64,000 bases of DNA from Treponema sp. GTDB taxonomy: Bacteria; Spirochaetota; Spirochaetia; Treponematales; Treponemataceae. Position 1 is the stretch's first letter. Every line of letters begins with the position of its first letter. Position numbers and translations under genes: made by a program. The DNA is taken from the NCBI GenBank assembly GCA_024693045.1, contig JAILLQ010000024.1, positions 1 through 64,000 on the forward strand, given 5' to 3'. Shown here in pieces: positions 24,450 to 33,190 of the stretch. The notes under the pieces were generated by a model that made no database searches, was not told the origin of the DNA, and saw only the letters and a program-made list of their open reading frames with translations.

Positions 24450-24788
24450 TCACGATTTAAGTAAACCTGAAATTACTTGTGCAATTCTTTCATAGATTGC
24501 ATCAGCTTTATTTTTGTTATGCGCAAGAATAAAAAGTTTTAAGGCTTTCAGGCTTTCGTTTTTTTCGGCATATTTGTCACCAACCCTGGTTAGTCCGTCA
24601 GAGTAGCCCGTGGTGATAAATATTCTTCGGGCACTTTCAATATCTCCCTGATTAAATAAGATGTTTCCCTTTCTGTTTAGGGCAACTTTTTGTTCAGAAG
24701 ATAAGGATTTTACAGGATTGTCGGTTACTTTTATAAAACCGTCTAAAGGAGCTCTTTTTTCAATTTCTTCCCTTATGGAATCTTTCAT
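24450..24788 (-). CDS. Conserved spirochaetal hypothetical protein
   Basis: 112 aa, helical and charged, with no signal peptide. The centre (GNILFNQGDIESARRIFITTGYSDGLTRVG) looks like one TPR-like helical hairpin. It lies 50 bases upstream of the TPR gene in the same direction, and a comparable pair is recalled from other treponemes, which suggests the two proteins work together. The start at 24788 has an AGAGAAG site. Function unknown. Confidence 0.75.
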   Translation of the reverse strand: MKDSIREEIEKRAPLDGFIKVTDNPVKSLSSEQKVALNRKGNILFNQGDIESARRIFITTGYSDGLTRVGDKYAEKNESLKALKLFILAHNKNKADAIYERIAQVISGLLKS

Positions 24789-24890
24789 TAACTTCTCTTA
24801 CTTATTTAATTAAGTACTTTATTAAAAATTACCTAAATTTAAATATAATACTAATTTATGGTTTGTCAAATGTTTAATTTGACTTTCTCT

Positions 24891-25442
24891 TTAATTTTCG
24901 TCCTTATAACCGTAAAAATCAACGATTGAACGGCCATAAACTCTCTGGTCTATTCTAGTTAATTCTCCTATTTTGTCGGGCATAAAATGTTCTTCCGGCC
25001 GGTGAACCATTAATGTTCCATTCCTTTTTAGAATACCTTTTTTGTCTGCTTCTGCAATCAGTTGTTCATGGAACTTGTAAGGAAAAGGTGGATCAAAAAA
25101 AATATAATCAAACTGACTTTTGCATCTTTTGATGAAGTATTCTACAGGCATAAAGTGACATCTGATTTTTACTCCACATTCCTTTTCTGTTACTTTGACA
25201 TTTTCAAGTACGGTTGTAACTTTTATTCTATCTTTTTCACACAATTCAACCTGACTTGCACCTCGGCTTACAGCTTCAATTGCTATTGTTCCGGATCCGC
25301 TGAATAGATCCAGCCAGCTTTTACCGGCTAAATCTCCTAAAATTGCAAAAACAGATTCCCTCATTCGATCCATTGCCGGTCTGATTACTCCGTCCGGGCA
25401 CTTAATTATTCTTCCTTTTAGTTTTCCGCCTGTTATTCTCAT
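24891..25442 (-). CDS. rsmD: 16S rRNA (guanine966-N2)-methyltransferase
   Basis: 183 aa. N-terminal MRITGGKLKGRIIKCP, the RPAMDRMRESVFAIL segment, SAM motif LDLFSGSGTIAIEAVSRGA and the catalytic FDPPFPY (NPPY-like) are all present, as expected of RsmD, which methylates G966 of 16S rRNA. Length is standard. It starts nine bases after the stop of the upstream ankyrin gene, preceded by AGGAAA. Confidence 0.95.
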   Translation of the reverse strand: MRITGGKLKGRIIKCPDGVIRPAMDRMRESVFAILGDLAGKSWLDLFSGSGTIAIEAVSRGASQVELCEKDRIKVTTVLENVKVTEKECGVKIRCHFMPVEYFIKRCKSQFDYIFFDPPFPYKFHEQLIAEADKKGILKRNGTLMVHRPEEHFMPDKIGELTRIDQRVYGRSIVDFYGYKDEN

Positions 25443-25451
25443 ATTATTTTC

Positions 25452-26816
25452 CTAGCGTTCGTTAAGTGACCAGTAAACATCATTGTGTTCAAGATGTGTG
25501 TTCAACTGAGCAAAATCGAATGCTGTTTTTCCGTTTCCAGTTCTTACTTTTGTAATTGCTCCATTTTCAAGGAGAATCTTAATAAGGTCTGTTGTTGTAC
25601 CAAATTCACAGGCATACATCAAGGGGGTTTTACCTTCATAGAAACGGTTCACAGGAACTCCGTGTTCAAGGAAAATCTTAAGCTTTCCGATTTGTGTTAC
25701 CTGATTTCCTCCACCGGCTGTTATAGAAAGGATAAAGGATTTAAAAATTTCAGCCGAAGAATCAGGATTACATTCAATTAGGTATTTAATTATAGCAGGG
25801 TTATTTGAATATGCTGCAGCAATCTGAAGGGCAGTAGAGCCGTATTTATTTTCAGCTTTTGTATCTGCTCCGCTTTCTACAAGCTTTTTTATCAAATCAA
25901 TATTGTTCTGGTAACGGGCTGCATACATGAGAGCTGTCCAGCCGTCTTTATCTTTAAGATTTACTTTTGCCTTGGAATTAAGAAGAGATTTTACTTCCCA
26001 GTCATTACCGTCTTTTGCAGCAAGCATTAAAAGGGTTCTATCCATTTTGTCTTTTTGGTCTGGATTATCTATTTTTGCATATAGTTCTTCGTCTTCTACT
26101 TCTTCCGGTGTTAATTCTTCGTCCTGAGGAGCATAATCGAACAGGTAAATTTTGTTGTAGTTTATAGTTTCTGAAGGAGGTAAATCTTCCTGAACCGCTT
26201 CCTCTGCAGGAATTGCTTCTTCTGTATTTTCTGTAGTTTCAGCATTTTCGGAATTGTTATCTGTCTCTTCTTCAGCGTTTTCTTTCTGGGCTTCTTCAGC
26301 TTCTTCGTCTGAAATGTCACCTAAATCTGGTTCTAGTCCTATAAGTTCATTTACAGTTTTCAAGGCTATAGGATTAGGGTTTTCTGCTGCATATTCTACA
26401 GGAGATTTCCCACCAATTCTTGTGGATGTCAATCTTTCCTTGATTTCTTCAGGTTTTGTAGATCTCTTGATTATATAGCGAATTACACTTCTGCTAGATG
26501 AATTAGCACAGGCAATCATTACTGCATCCATTTTATTTCTGTTTCGTGCATTGAGCCGGATTCCTGTTTGTGAAATAAGTCGAACTACTTCGTATGGACG
26601 GTCGTATTTTAAAACCTGCATAAGTATATTGTTTCGTTCTTTACCGAATGTCATTCTGTAAAAATCGTTGTCTTTTGCAAGAGCTTCTGAAAGCTGTTTT
26701 ACATCTCCTTCTCGCAAAAGATTGTCATATTTTTTTGCCTTGGAAATTGCAAATATATTCGCAAGCGATAGAAAAATTAATATTGAAACAAAATACCTTT
26801 TTATTTTTTTATTCAT
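25452..26816 (-). CDS. Exported ankyrin-repeat protein
   Basis: 454 aa from ATG 26816. A signal peptide (KKIKRY, then hydrophobic VSILIFLSLANIFA) sends it to the periplasm. Ankyrin repeats lie in two blocks, about residues 50-165 and 265-445 (DRTLLMLAAKDGND, GWTALMYAARYQNN, GSTALQIAAAYSNN, GKTPLMYACEFGTT), separated by a Glu-rich acidic linker of about 70 residues. It probably acts as a periplasmic binding scaffold. A longer frame to 26867 overlaps the promoter and is rejected. Transcription is divergent from rpsF and the mRNA is predicted to be leaderless. Confidence 0.85.
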   Translation of the reverse strand: MNKKIKRYFVSILIFLSLANIFAISKAKKYDNLLREGDVKQLSEALAKDNDFYRMTFGKERNNILMQVLKYDRPYEVVRLISQTGIRLNARNRNKMDAVMIACANSSSRSVIRYIIKRSTKPEEIKERLTSTRIGGKSPVEYAAENPNPIALKTVNELIGLEPDLGDISDEEAEEAQKENAEEETDNNSENAETTENTEEAIPAEEAVQEDLPPSETINYNKIYLFDYAPQDEELTPEEVEDEELYAKIDNPDQKDKMDRTLLMLAAKDGNDWEVKSLLNSKAKVNLKDKDGWTALMYAARYQNNIDLIKKLVESGADTKAENKYGSTALQIAAAYSNNPAIIKYLIECNPDSSAEIFKSFILSITAGGGNQVTQIGKLKIFLEHGVPVNRFYEGKTPLMYACEFGTTTDLIKILLENGAITKVRTGNGKTAFDFAQLNTHLEHNDVYWSLNER

Positions 26817-26822
26817 AGGAAT

Positions 26823-26852
26823 ATTATAGTGGTATGCTGTAAAAAGGGTCAA
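26823..26852 (-). promoter_or_regulatory. Promoter of the exported ankyrin gene (leaderless arrangement)
   Basis: On the minus strand: TTGACC (26852-26847), 18-base spacer, TATAAT (26828-26823), then six bases to the ATG at 26816. A near-consensus promoter with no room for a ribosome binding site. Confidence 0.7.
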
Positions 26853-26868
26853 GAATTCCTTTCTCATC

Positions 26869-26897
26869 TTGACGCTCCTGCAGTAATTCTATATATT
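26869..26897 (+). promoter_or_regulatory. Promoter of the rpsF-ssb-rpsR operon
   Basis: TTGACG at 26869-26874, 17-base spacer and TATATT at 26892-26897. It leaves a leader of about 50 nt before rpsF containing a GAGGCTC/GAGCTTC hairpin and an AAGGAG ribosome binding site. It is divergent from, and 16 bases away from, the ankyrin gene's -35 box. Confidence 0.75.
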
Positions 26898-26954
26898 TAC
26901 TAAACACCCCTTGAGGCTCTGTAGGAGCTTCCATAAGTCCATAAGGAGATACTA

Positions 26955-27239
26955 ATGAGAAAGTATGAATTGATGACTATCTTCCCACTTGATGAAGAAA
27001 AGTCAAAGAAAGCTACTGAAGAAGTACGCAACACACTTACATCTTTCGGTGCAGAAATCGAAGATGAAAAACTTTTCGGTGATCGTGACCTTACTTACGA
27101 AGTAAACAAAGAAAAACGCGGTCGTTTCGTTTTGTTTACATTAAAACTTAACCCTGTAAAAATCACAGAAATTGACAAGGCATTTAAGATTCAGACAAAT
27201 CTTCTTAAATACCTCTTCGTTAAACTCGAAGAAAAATAA
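26955..27239 (+). CDS. rpsF: Ribosomal protein bS6
   Basis: 94 aa. MRKYELMTIFPLDEEKSKKA and the DRDLTYEVNKEKRGRFVLFTLKL segment are the usual S6 features. It binds 16S rRNA with S18 in the 30S platform. First gene of the common rpsF-ssb-rpsR-rplI order, starting seven bases after an AAGGAG site. The short structured leader upstream is where S6-S18 autoregulation acts in other bacteria; the motif itself was not confirmed here. Confidence 0.97.
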   Translation: MRKYELMTIFPLDEEKSKKATEEVRNTLTSFGAEIEDEKLFGDRDLTYEVNKEKRGRFVLFTLKLNPVKITEIDKAFKIQTNLLKYLFVKLEEK

Positions 27240-27259
27240 GAATAAAAAAGAGGTAACAT

Positions 27260-27760
27260 ATGGCGACAGATCTTAATCATGTTGTTTTAGTTGGCAGATT
27301 AACAAAGGATGTAGGTAGTGATGAGCGTTCATTCGGCTACGTCGGAAACGGTCAGGCTAGAGCAAATGTGAGTATCGCCGTAAACCGAAGCAGAAAAGAT
27401 TCTGCTACTGGAAACTGGGTCGAAGAAGCAAACTTCTTTGACGTTACCATTTGGGGAAAACAGGCTGAAAACTTGAAGCCTTATCTTACCAAAGGTAAGC
27501 AGATTGCAGTTGACGGTTATTTGAAGCAGGATAGATGGGAAAAGGACGGACAGAAGTTTTCCCGTGTATCGATAGTTGCAAATAATGTTCAGCTTTTAGG
27601 CGGACGTAACGATGGCGGTCAGCAGATGGCCGGGGGTGCATCGGGTGGTTTCCAGCCTAGATCTGATTTTGGTCAGCAGTCGGCTCCTTCAATGTCGAAT
27701 TACGGCAATGATTCCTTTGGTGGTGTAGGAAACGATTTCCCTGAAGATATTCCTTTCTAA
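27260..27760 (+). CDS. ssb: Single-stranded DNA-binding protein
   Basis: 166 aa. OB-fold N-terminal domain (LNHVVLVGRLTKDVG, ANFFDVTIWGKQAENL, KQIAVDGYLKQDRW), a Gly/Gln-rich flexible linker, and the acidic C-terminal tip DFPEDIPF that docks replication and repair proteins. Binds ssDNA as a tetramer. Placed between rpsF and rpsR as in most bacteria; AAGAGGTAA precedes the start. Confidence 0.97.
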   Translation: MATDLNHVVLVGRLTKDVGSDERSFGYVGNGQARANVSIAVNRSRKDSATGNWVEEANFFDVTIWGKQAENLKPYLTKGKQIAVDGYLKQDRWEKDGQKFSRVSIVANNVQLLGGRNDGGQQMAGGASGGFQPRSDFGQQSAPSMSNYGNDSFGGVGNDFPEDIPF

Positions 27761-27774
27761 TTTTGGAGTAATTT

Positions 27775-28101
27775 ATGTCAGAAGAAACAAAAGATATGTA
27801 TGAAGAAAAAGAAATGGCTCAGAAGGCTGTTTCTGTAGAAACAGAAGGTCGCGACGACGAAGCTAAAGATGCTGGTCGTGGTAAGAACAAGACTTTCTTC
27901 CGCAAAAAGGTTTGCCGTTTCTGTGCAAACAAAGCAAAAATTGACTACAAAGACGCAGATGGTCTTCGTCGCTTTACAACAGAACGTGGTAAGATTTTGC
28001 CACGCCGCATTACAGGTACATGTGCTAAACACCAGAGAGAACTTGCTGGTGCAATCAAAAGAGCACGTTCTATCTGTCTTTTGCCATACGTTGCTGAGTA
28101 G
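27775..28101 (+). CDS. rpsR: Ribosomal protein bS18 with an acidic N-terminal extension
   Basis: 108 aa. Residues from about 40 match S18: [40 protein letters not shown] and [11 protein letters not shown], including the Cys residues that can bind zinc in S18 of some bacteria. Residues 1-40 are an extra Glu/Lys/Asp-rich stretch not found in typical 75-90 residue S18. The start at 27775 has a TTGGAG site, so the extension seems genuinely translated, though an internal Met15 is possible. Confidence 0.95.
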   Translation: MSEETKDMYEEKEMAQKAVSVETEGRDDEAKDAGRGKNKTFFRKKVCRFCANKAKIDYKDADGLRRFTTERGKILPRRITGTCAKHQRELAGAIKRARSICLLPYVAE

Positions 28102-28134
28102 TAAAAGAACAGGCTTTGCCTAAAATTAATTAAT

Positions 28135-28203
28135 GCTAAAAAATAAACCGGCGATCCAACTCCTGGTGACGTCGGTTAGTTATATTCAAGAGGAGCTTGA
28201 AAA
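28135..28203 (+). promoter_or_regulatory. Structured leader of rplI
   Basis: Between rpsR and rplI, AACCGGCG (about 28146) can pair with CGTCGGTT (about 28170) around a loop, and a strong AGAGGAG ribosome binding site follows. It may be an autoregulatory leader of rplI or an RNA processing site. Confidence 0.35.
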
Positions 28204-28725
28204 ATGAAAGTTATTCTTAACGTTGATGTTAAACACCTTGGTGAAGAAGGTGATGTAAAGAATGTTGCTAACGGATATGCACGCAACTATCTTCTTCCAA
28301 GAAATCTTGTTGTAGTATACAACGAAACAACTGCTGCTTTATTTGAAGCACGCAAGGCTGAAATCGAAGCTCGTAAGGAAGTTAAACGCCAGAACGCTCG
28401 CAGTCTTAAAGAAAAACTTGAAAGTACAGAAATCGTACTTGAAATGCCAGCTGGTGCAAACGGAAAACTTTTTGGTGCCGTTACATCTACAGTTCTTGCA
28501 GAAGCTTTGGCTAAACTCGGTTTTGAAATTGAAAGAAAACGTATCGAAATTCCTGGACTTTCTATTAAGTCTGTTGGAAACTATCACGCTACAGTTAAAC
28601 TTTATGAATCTGCTGTTGCAGAAGTTAAGGTTGTTGTAAAAGCTCAGGATAGAGATGATTCAGTTTCTGAAAAAGTAGAAGACAAAAAAGAAGCTCCTGC
28701 TGCAGAAGAATCAAAAGCTGAATAA
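28204..28725 (+). CDS. rplI: Ribosomal protein bL9
   Basis: 173 aa. N-terminal rRNA-binding domain with VKHLGEEGDVKNVANGYARNYLLPRNL, central helix (ARKAEIEARKEVKRQNARSL) and C-terminal domain. A Lys/Glu/Ala-rich tail of about 25 residues extends beyond the usual 148-150 residues. It stabilises the L1 stalk region of 23S rRNA. AGAGGAG ribosome binding site; terminator 22 bases after the stop. Confidence 0.97.
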   Translation: MKVILNVDVKHLGEEGDVKNVANGYARNYLLPRNLVVVYNETTAALFEARKAEIEARKEVKRQNARSLKEKLESTEIVLEMPAGANGKLFGAVTSTVLAEALAKLGFEIERKRIEIPGLSIKSVGNYHATVKLYESAVAEVKVVVKAQDRDDSVSEKVEDKKEAPAAEESKAE

Positions 28726-28747
28726 TTTTACTTTTTAGCTTGTACAG

Positions 28748-28783
28748 AAGGCGATAATTCCTTTGGGGTTATCGCCTTTTTTT
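28748..28783 (+). terminator. Terminator after rplI
   Basis: AAGGCGATAA and TTATCGCCTT form a ten-base stem with an 11-base loop, followed by a run of T. It separates the ribosomal operon from dnaB. Confidence 0.88.
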
Positions 28784-28809
28784 ATTAAATAGTATATAAT
28801 CGATAGTCT

Positions 28810-30132
28810 ATGGATTTTGGATTAAGCGATAAAGTTCCGCCAAATAATTTGGATGCGGAACAGGCAACTTTAGGTGCGATTCTTTTAGATTGGGATTCTA
28901 TGTCCGATGTTGTAACAAAATTGCGCCCTGATAGATTTTACAGTCTACAAAATCAGTTGATTTTTGAAGGTCTTATTTCTCTTTTCAAACAAAATGTCCG
29001 TGGGGATACTCTTTCAATTATTAGTGAACTTACGAAACTTAATAAATTGGAACAGGCTGGGGGAGCGGCATATATTGCCACTTTGACAGAACTTGTTCCT
29101 TCTAGTGCTAATATAGATTTTTATGTTGAACAGATTCTCGATTGTGCTACTCGTCGCGATTTAATAAAACTTTCCGCAGAAATTAAGGCTTCTTCCTTTG
29201 ACCGTGCTAAAGACGCTAAAAATCTTCTTGAATTGGCAGAAAAGAAAGTATTTGATTTGGCTGATCACAGCTCTTCTACTCAGATTTGGACAATGCAGCA
29301 TGTAGTAAACGAAACTGTTACAGTAATTGAACGCAGGTTTAAAAATAACAGCCAGCTTACGGGGATTCCTTCTGGTATTTCAAGACTGGATTCTATGACA
29401 AGCGGTTTCCAGAATTCAGAACTCATCATTATTGGTGCTCGACCTTCTATTGGTAAAACAGCATTCGCTCTTTCTATGATGCAGGAGATTGCTGTAGAAA
29501 AGAAAATTCCATGTGGTTTCTTTTCTCTTGAAATGAGTAAGTTGTCAATTGGACAGCGACTTATTTCTCAGGTTTCAAGAGTTCATTCAAACAAAATTCG
29601 AAAGGGTATGCTTTCTATGCCGGATTTGCAGAAAATTCAGGATGCTGCAGGAAAGTGTTACAATGCCCCTCTTTACGTTTGTGATGTTCCTAATATGCCT
29701 CTGCTTGACTTAAGGGCCAGTGCAAGGCGAATGGTTGCAAATAACGGAGTAAAGATAATTTTTATTGACTATATTGGGCTTATTTCGGTTGAAAATCCAA
29801 GTGCAAATACCTGGGAAAATGTTTCTGAAATTTCAAAATCACTCAAAGCTCTTGCTCGTGAACTCGATATTCCTATCGTTGCCCTCTGTCAGGTAGCACG
29901 AGATGCCGAAGGTCAGGAACCTAACTTAGCTCAGCTTAGAGGTTCTGGTTCTATTGAACAGGATGCAGACGTTGTATTATTCCTTCATCGTGATCGAAAA
30001 ATAATTGATGACGAAAACCCAGTTCAGGAAGCAAAGTGTATTGTTGCTAAACAGCGAAATGGGGCTACTGGAGATGTAGAAATGATTTTCTTCCCGTCTT
30101 TCACAAAATTCGAAAATAAAGTTGAGGAATAA
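28810..30132 (+). CDS. dnaB: Replicative DNA helicase DnaB
   Basis: 440 aa. N-terminal primase-interacting domain (PPNNLDAEQATLGAILLD), linker helix, then RecA-like ATPase with Walker A GARPSIGKTAFAL, IIFIDYIGLI (Walker B), LCQVARDAEGQEPNLAQLR and GSGSIEQDADVVLFLHRD. A hexameric ring helicase that unwinds DNA at the fork. A TATAAT (28795-28800) ends nine bases before the ATG and there is no ribosome binding site. A glycosyltransferase gene starts one base after its stop. Confidence 0.97.
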   Translation: MDFGLSDKVPPNNLDAEQATLGAILLDWDSMSDVVTKLRPDRFYSLQNQLIFEGLISLFKQNVRGDTLSIISELTKLNKLEQAGGAAYIATLTELVPSSANIDFYVEQILDCATRRDLIKLSAEIKASSFDRAKDAKNLLELAEKKVFDLADHSSSTQIWTMQHVVNETVTVIERRFKNNSQLTGIPSGISRLDSMTSGFQNSELIIIGARPSIGKTAFALSMMQEIAVEKKIPCGFFSLEMSKLSIGQRLISQVSRVHSNKIRKGMLSMPDLQKIQDAAGKCYNAPLYVCDVPNMPLLDLRASARRMVANNGVKIIFIDYIGLISVENPSANTWENVSEISKSLKALARELDIPIVALCQVARDAEGQEPNLAQLRGSGSIEQDADVVLFLHRDRKIIDDENPVQEAKCIVAKQRNGATGDVEMIFFPSFTKFENKVEE

Positions 30133-30133
30133 A

Positions 30134-31372
30134 ATGCCAGGATTCTTTAAATTTGCTTATTCAATTTTTGAAAAATGTTTCGGATTTATTTATCACCCAA
30201 TAGTTCGTTTTTATCGTTTTAATGAATATACGCTTTCTGATTTTTTTTCATTTTTTGTAAATTATTTTTTTCTCTATAAGTGCAAAGAATCTAAAGAAAG
30301 AAAAATTTATTTAGATGTAACTTATCTTTCTAAGTGCCAGAGATTTGCCGGTATTTGCAGAGTTGTTTCAAAGATTGAAGAGTTACTTGGAAAGATTCAG
30401 GACAAATATGAAATCGTTCCTGTTATTGGTAAGCAGTATCTTGGTTTTTATGAAAGGGATTCTAAAAAAATTATAAAACCAGGTAAGGGAGATATCTTTT
30501 TTTCTGCCGAAGTTACTCAGGGAATTTTTGATACAAACAGACTTTTCTTTGACAAAATTCAGAAAAAGGATTGCAAACTGGTTTTCTTCTTACACGATTT
30601 AATTCCAGTTCTTTTTCCTGAATATAATGGTTCTATGAAGTTTTTCCGATATTATCAGAAATACCTGAAGATATTGTGTAAAAGTGATCTTGTAATATGT
30701 AATTCAAAGTCTGTTTTAGATGATTTTGAAAAATATATAGTGGAAAATAAAATAAAAACTAATCCATGTCTGAAAAAGAATTTTACTCACCTTGGGGTAG
30801 ATTTTCAGCCTTCCTTAAAAAATGTCGAAAAATCTTCTGCCGACACAATTAATTTTCTTATGGTTAGTACGGTCGAGGTTAGAAAGAAATATGATCAGGC
30901 GGTAGAAGCCTTTGAACTTCTTTGGAAGAAAAACTACGATATTTCTCTTTCAATTGTCGGAAAATACGGTTGGAGAGCAGAAAAGGCAAGAGAATTAATT
31001 GAAAATAGTGCAGAGTACGGAAAGAGATTAAAGTGGTACAATACAGGCATATCAGATTCAGAATTGGCCTCTTTGTACAATTCCTGTGATGCCCTGATTT
31101 TTGCTTCAAAGACAGAAGGCTTTGGCTTGGCTCTTATAGAAGCAGCTATTTACAAAAAGCCTTTGATTATCCGAGATATTCCTATTTTTAGGGAAGTTGC
31201 TTCGGATAAGGCTTTTTACTTTAGTGGAGATGATGGAGAAAGTCTTGCAAGTGCTATAGAAAAGTGGATTGAACTTTATAAACAAAATAAATATCCGCAT
31301 TCGGAGGGAATTAAATATATTTCTTGGGAAGAGAGTGTAAAAAATATGTACAAGTTTATTGAAACTATTTAG
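30134..31372 (+). CDS. Glycosyltransferase family 4 protein
   Basis: 412 aa from ATG 30134, which follows GAGGAAT at the end of dnaB. The C-terminal half has the GT-B donor-binding signature INFLMVSTVEVRKKYDQAVE, then LSIVGKYGW and SKTEGFGLALIEAAIYKKP, where the Glu contacts the nucleotide sugar. It should transfer a sugar such as mannose or glucose to a lipid- or glycan-linked acceptor on the inner membrane face. Residues 1-50 are hydrophobic and aromatic and may associate with the membrane. Together with the ABC exporter, GT2 enzyme and Wzi-like protein downstream it suggests surface-glycan assembly. Confidence 0.88.
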   Translation: MPGFFKFAYSIFEKCFGFIYHPIVRFYRFNEYTLSDFFSFFVNYFFLYKCKESKERKIYLDVTYLSKCQRFAGICRVVSKIEELLGKIQDKYEIVPVIGKQYLGFYERDSKKIIKPGKGDIFFSAEVTQGIFDTNRLFFDKIQKKDCKLVFFLHDLIPVLFPEYNGSMKFFRYYQKYLKILCKSDLVICNSKSVLDDFEKYIVENKIKTNPCLKKNFTHLGVDFQPSLKNVEKSSADTINFLMVSTVEVRKKYDQAVEAFELLWKKNYDISLSIVGKYGWRAEKARELIENSAEYGKRLKWYNTGISDSELASLYNSCDALIFASKTEGFGLALIEAAIYKKPLIIRDIPIFREVASDKAFYFSGDDGESLASAIEKWIELYKQNKYPHSEGIKYISWEESVKNMYKFIETI

Positions 31373-31435
31373 TTTTTCTTTCTTTTTCTTGTATATAGTA
31401 TATTTGAACTTTATAGGGTAGAATAGGTATTAGTT

Positions 31436-33190
31436 ATGAAATCATTCTTTAAAATATTCAAGATATTGACTCCAAAACAGATGCGTTTTGCAGCTTTGTT
31501 GATTGTCCTTATGGTTTTTTGTGCAGCTATGGAAGCTATAGGTATTGGTGTTTTGTATCCTTTAATAGCTATAATTAATAATGAAAATATTCTAGAGCAA
31601 TATCCAAAAGCAAAACCTATAGTAGATTTTTTAGGTATAACAAGTCATAAACAGCTTATTTTGGATTTCTCGCTTGGTATAGTTATTTTTTATATCATAA
31701 AAAATGCTCTTGTATTATTTCAAAATAAAATTCAGATTAAGTTTTCAACGAATAATCAGAAAGATTATTGTAAAAGACTTTATACCTATTACATGAATAA
31801 GCCTTACCTTTTTCATGTAAATACAAATATTTCAATTATTTCCAGAAATGTTTCTTCCGGTGCAAGTTTTGTATTTTCTGATATTCTAATTAATACTTTG
31901 GGAATAATTACCGAATGTATTACTATTTTTGTTATTTGGTCATTCATAGTGATTATGGACTGGCTACTGGCCGTAGTTATTGCCTTTATACTTGGGCCTA
32001 TTATCTTTCTTATTTTGAATTATTTTAGAAGAATAGTTGTCAAGGAAGGGGCTATTCAGAATAAATATTCTGCCGAATATGGAAAATGGTTGAACCAGGG
32101 CTTTTTTTCTATAAAAGAAACTAAGGTTATGCAGCGTGAAGCTTATTTTATGCAGCAATTTTCCAAGAGCTATGATAAATTTGCTGACAGCACAGCGAAG
32201 TTCCTTTTTGCAAATAAAATTCCTAAAACAATTATTGAAATGCTCTGCATAGGTGGAATTATTGTTCTTGTTGCTGTTAAGATTTTAATGAATGTAGATC
32301 CTAAATCTATGATTCCGACTCTTGGTGTTCTTGCTCTTGCTGCAGTAAGGTTGATGCCTAGTATAAATAAGATTGTAGGTCTTTATAATACTAATAAATT
32401 CAAAATGCCGCTTTTCAATGAAATTTTCGACGATCTGCTTTCTGTTAAGGAAAATAAAGACAAGGAAGAAAGAAAAATCTTCCAAAAATCAAGTCAAATT
32501 CTTCCTTTTGAAAAGAATATCGAAGTAAAAAATCTATCTTTTACTTATCCAGAAAAGAATAATCTTGTTTTAGACAATGTTTCTTTTAAAATTCCAAAAG
32601 GTGGCTTTGTTGGTATTGTAGGACCAAGTGGAGCCGGAAAAACTACTTTTGTTGACATTTTGCTTGGACTTTTAAATCCGAAAACTGGAAGTATTTATGT
32701 TGACGATGCAGATATTTTTTCAAATCTTTCTGGTTGGCTTTTAAATGTTGCTTATGTACCTCAATCAATTTATCTCATAGACGGAACAATTTCAGAAAAT
32801 GTTGCTTTTGGAATTCCCGAAGCTGAAGTTGACAAAGAAAGAGTAAAAAAAGTTATTGAAATGGCAGAGTTGAAAGACTTTGTCGACGCTCTTCCTGAAA
32901 AGGAAAATACTAGTGTGGGTGACCGGGGAGCCAGACTTTCTGGTGGACAGAGACAGCGAATTGGGATAGCAAGAGCCCTATATCATGATCCTTCTGTGCT
33001 AGTTCTCGACGAAGCTACAAGTGCTTTGGATAACGAGACAGAAAAGAGTATCACGGAAACAATTATCAAACTTAAAGGTTCGATTACTATCATCGCAATT
33101 GCCCATCGTCTTACTACTTTGGAAAACTGCGATTTTAAGATTAAATTTGATAATGGAAAGGCTTCCTTGATTGAACGCGGAGAAGAGTAA
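31436..33190 (+). CDS. ABC transporter, fused membrane and ATPase domains (exporter type)
   Basis: 584 aa. Six-helix exporter domain over residues 15-320 and a C-terminal ATPase with Walker A GPSGAGKTT, signature LSGGQRQR and Walker B VLVLDEATSALD. This half-transporter arrangement is that of MsbA-, PglK- and lipid-oligosaccharide-type flippases; there is no N-terminal peptidase domain, so it is not a double-glycine peptide exporter. Between two glycosyltransferase genes, so a lipid-linked glycan is the likely cargo. The stop overlaps the ATG of the next gene by one base. Confidence 0.92.
   Translation: MKSFFKIFKILTPKQMRFAALLIVLMVFCAAMEAIGIGVLYPLIAIINNENILEQYPKAKPIVDFLGITSHKQLILDFSLGIVIFYIIKNALVLFQNKIQIKFSTNNQKDYCKRLYTYYMNKPYLFHVNTNISIISRNVSSGASFVFSDILINTLGIITECITIFVIWSFIVIMDWLLAVVIAFILGPIIFLILNYFRRIVVKEGAIQNKYSAEYGKWLNQGFFSIKETKVMQREAYFMQQFSKSYDKFADSTAKFLFANKIPKTIIEMLCIGGIIVLVAVKILMNVDPKSMIPTLGVLALAAVRLMPSINKIVGLYNTNKFKMPLFNEIFDDLLSVKENKDKEERKIFQKSSQILPFEKNIEVKNLSFTYPEKNNLVLDNVSFKIPKGGFVGIVGPSGAGKTTFVDILLGLLNPKTGSIYVDDADIFSNLSGWLLNVAYVPQSIYLIDGTISENVAFGIPEAEVDKERVKKVIEMAELKDFVDALPEKENTSVGDRGARLSGGQRQRIGIARALYHDPSVLVLDEATSALDNETEKSITETIIKLKGSITIIAIAHRLTTLENCDFKIKFDNGKASLIERGEE

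Noticed and set aside
31436..33190. Exporter for the double-glycine-leader protein at 3784
   Set aside because: The protein has no N-terminal C39 peptidase domain and is embedded among glycosyltransferase genes.
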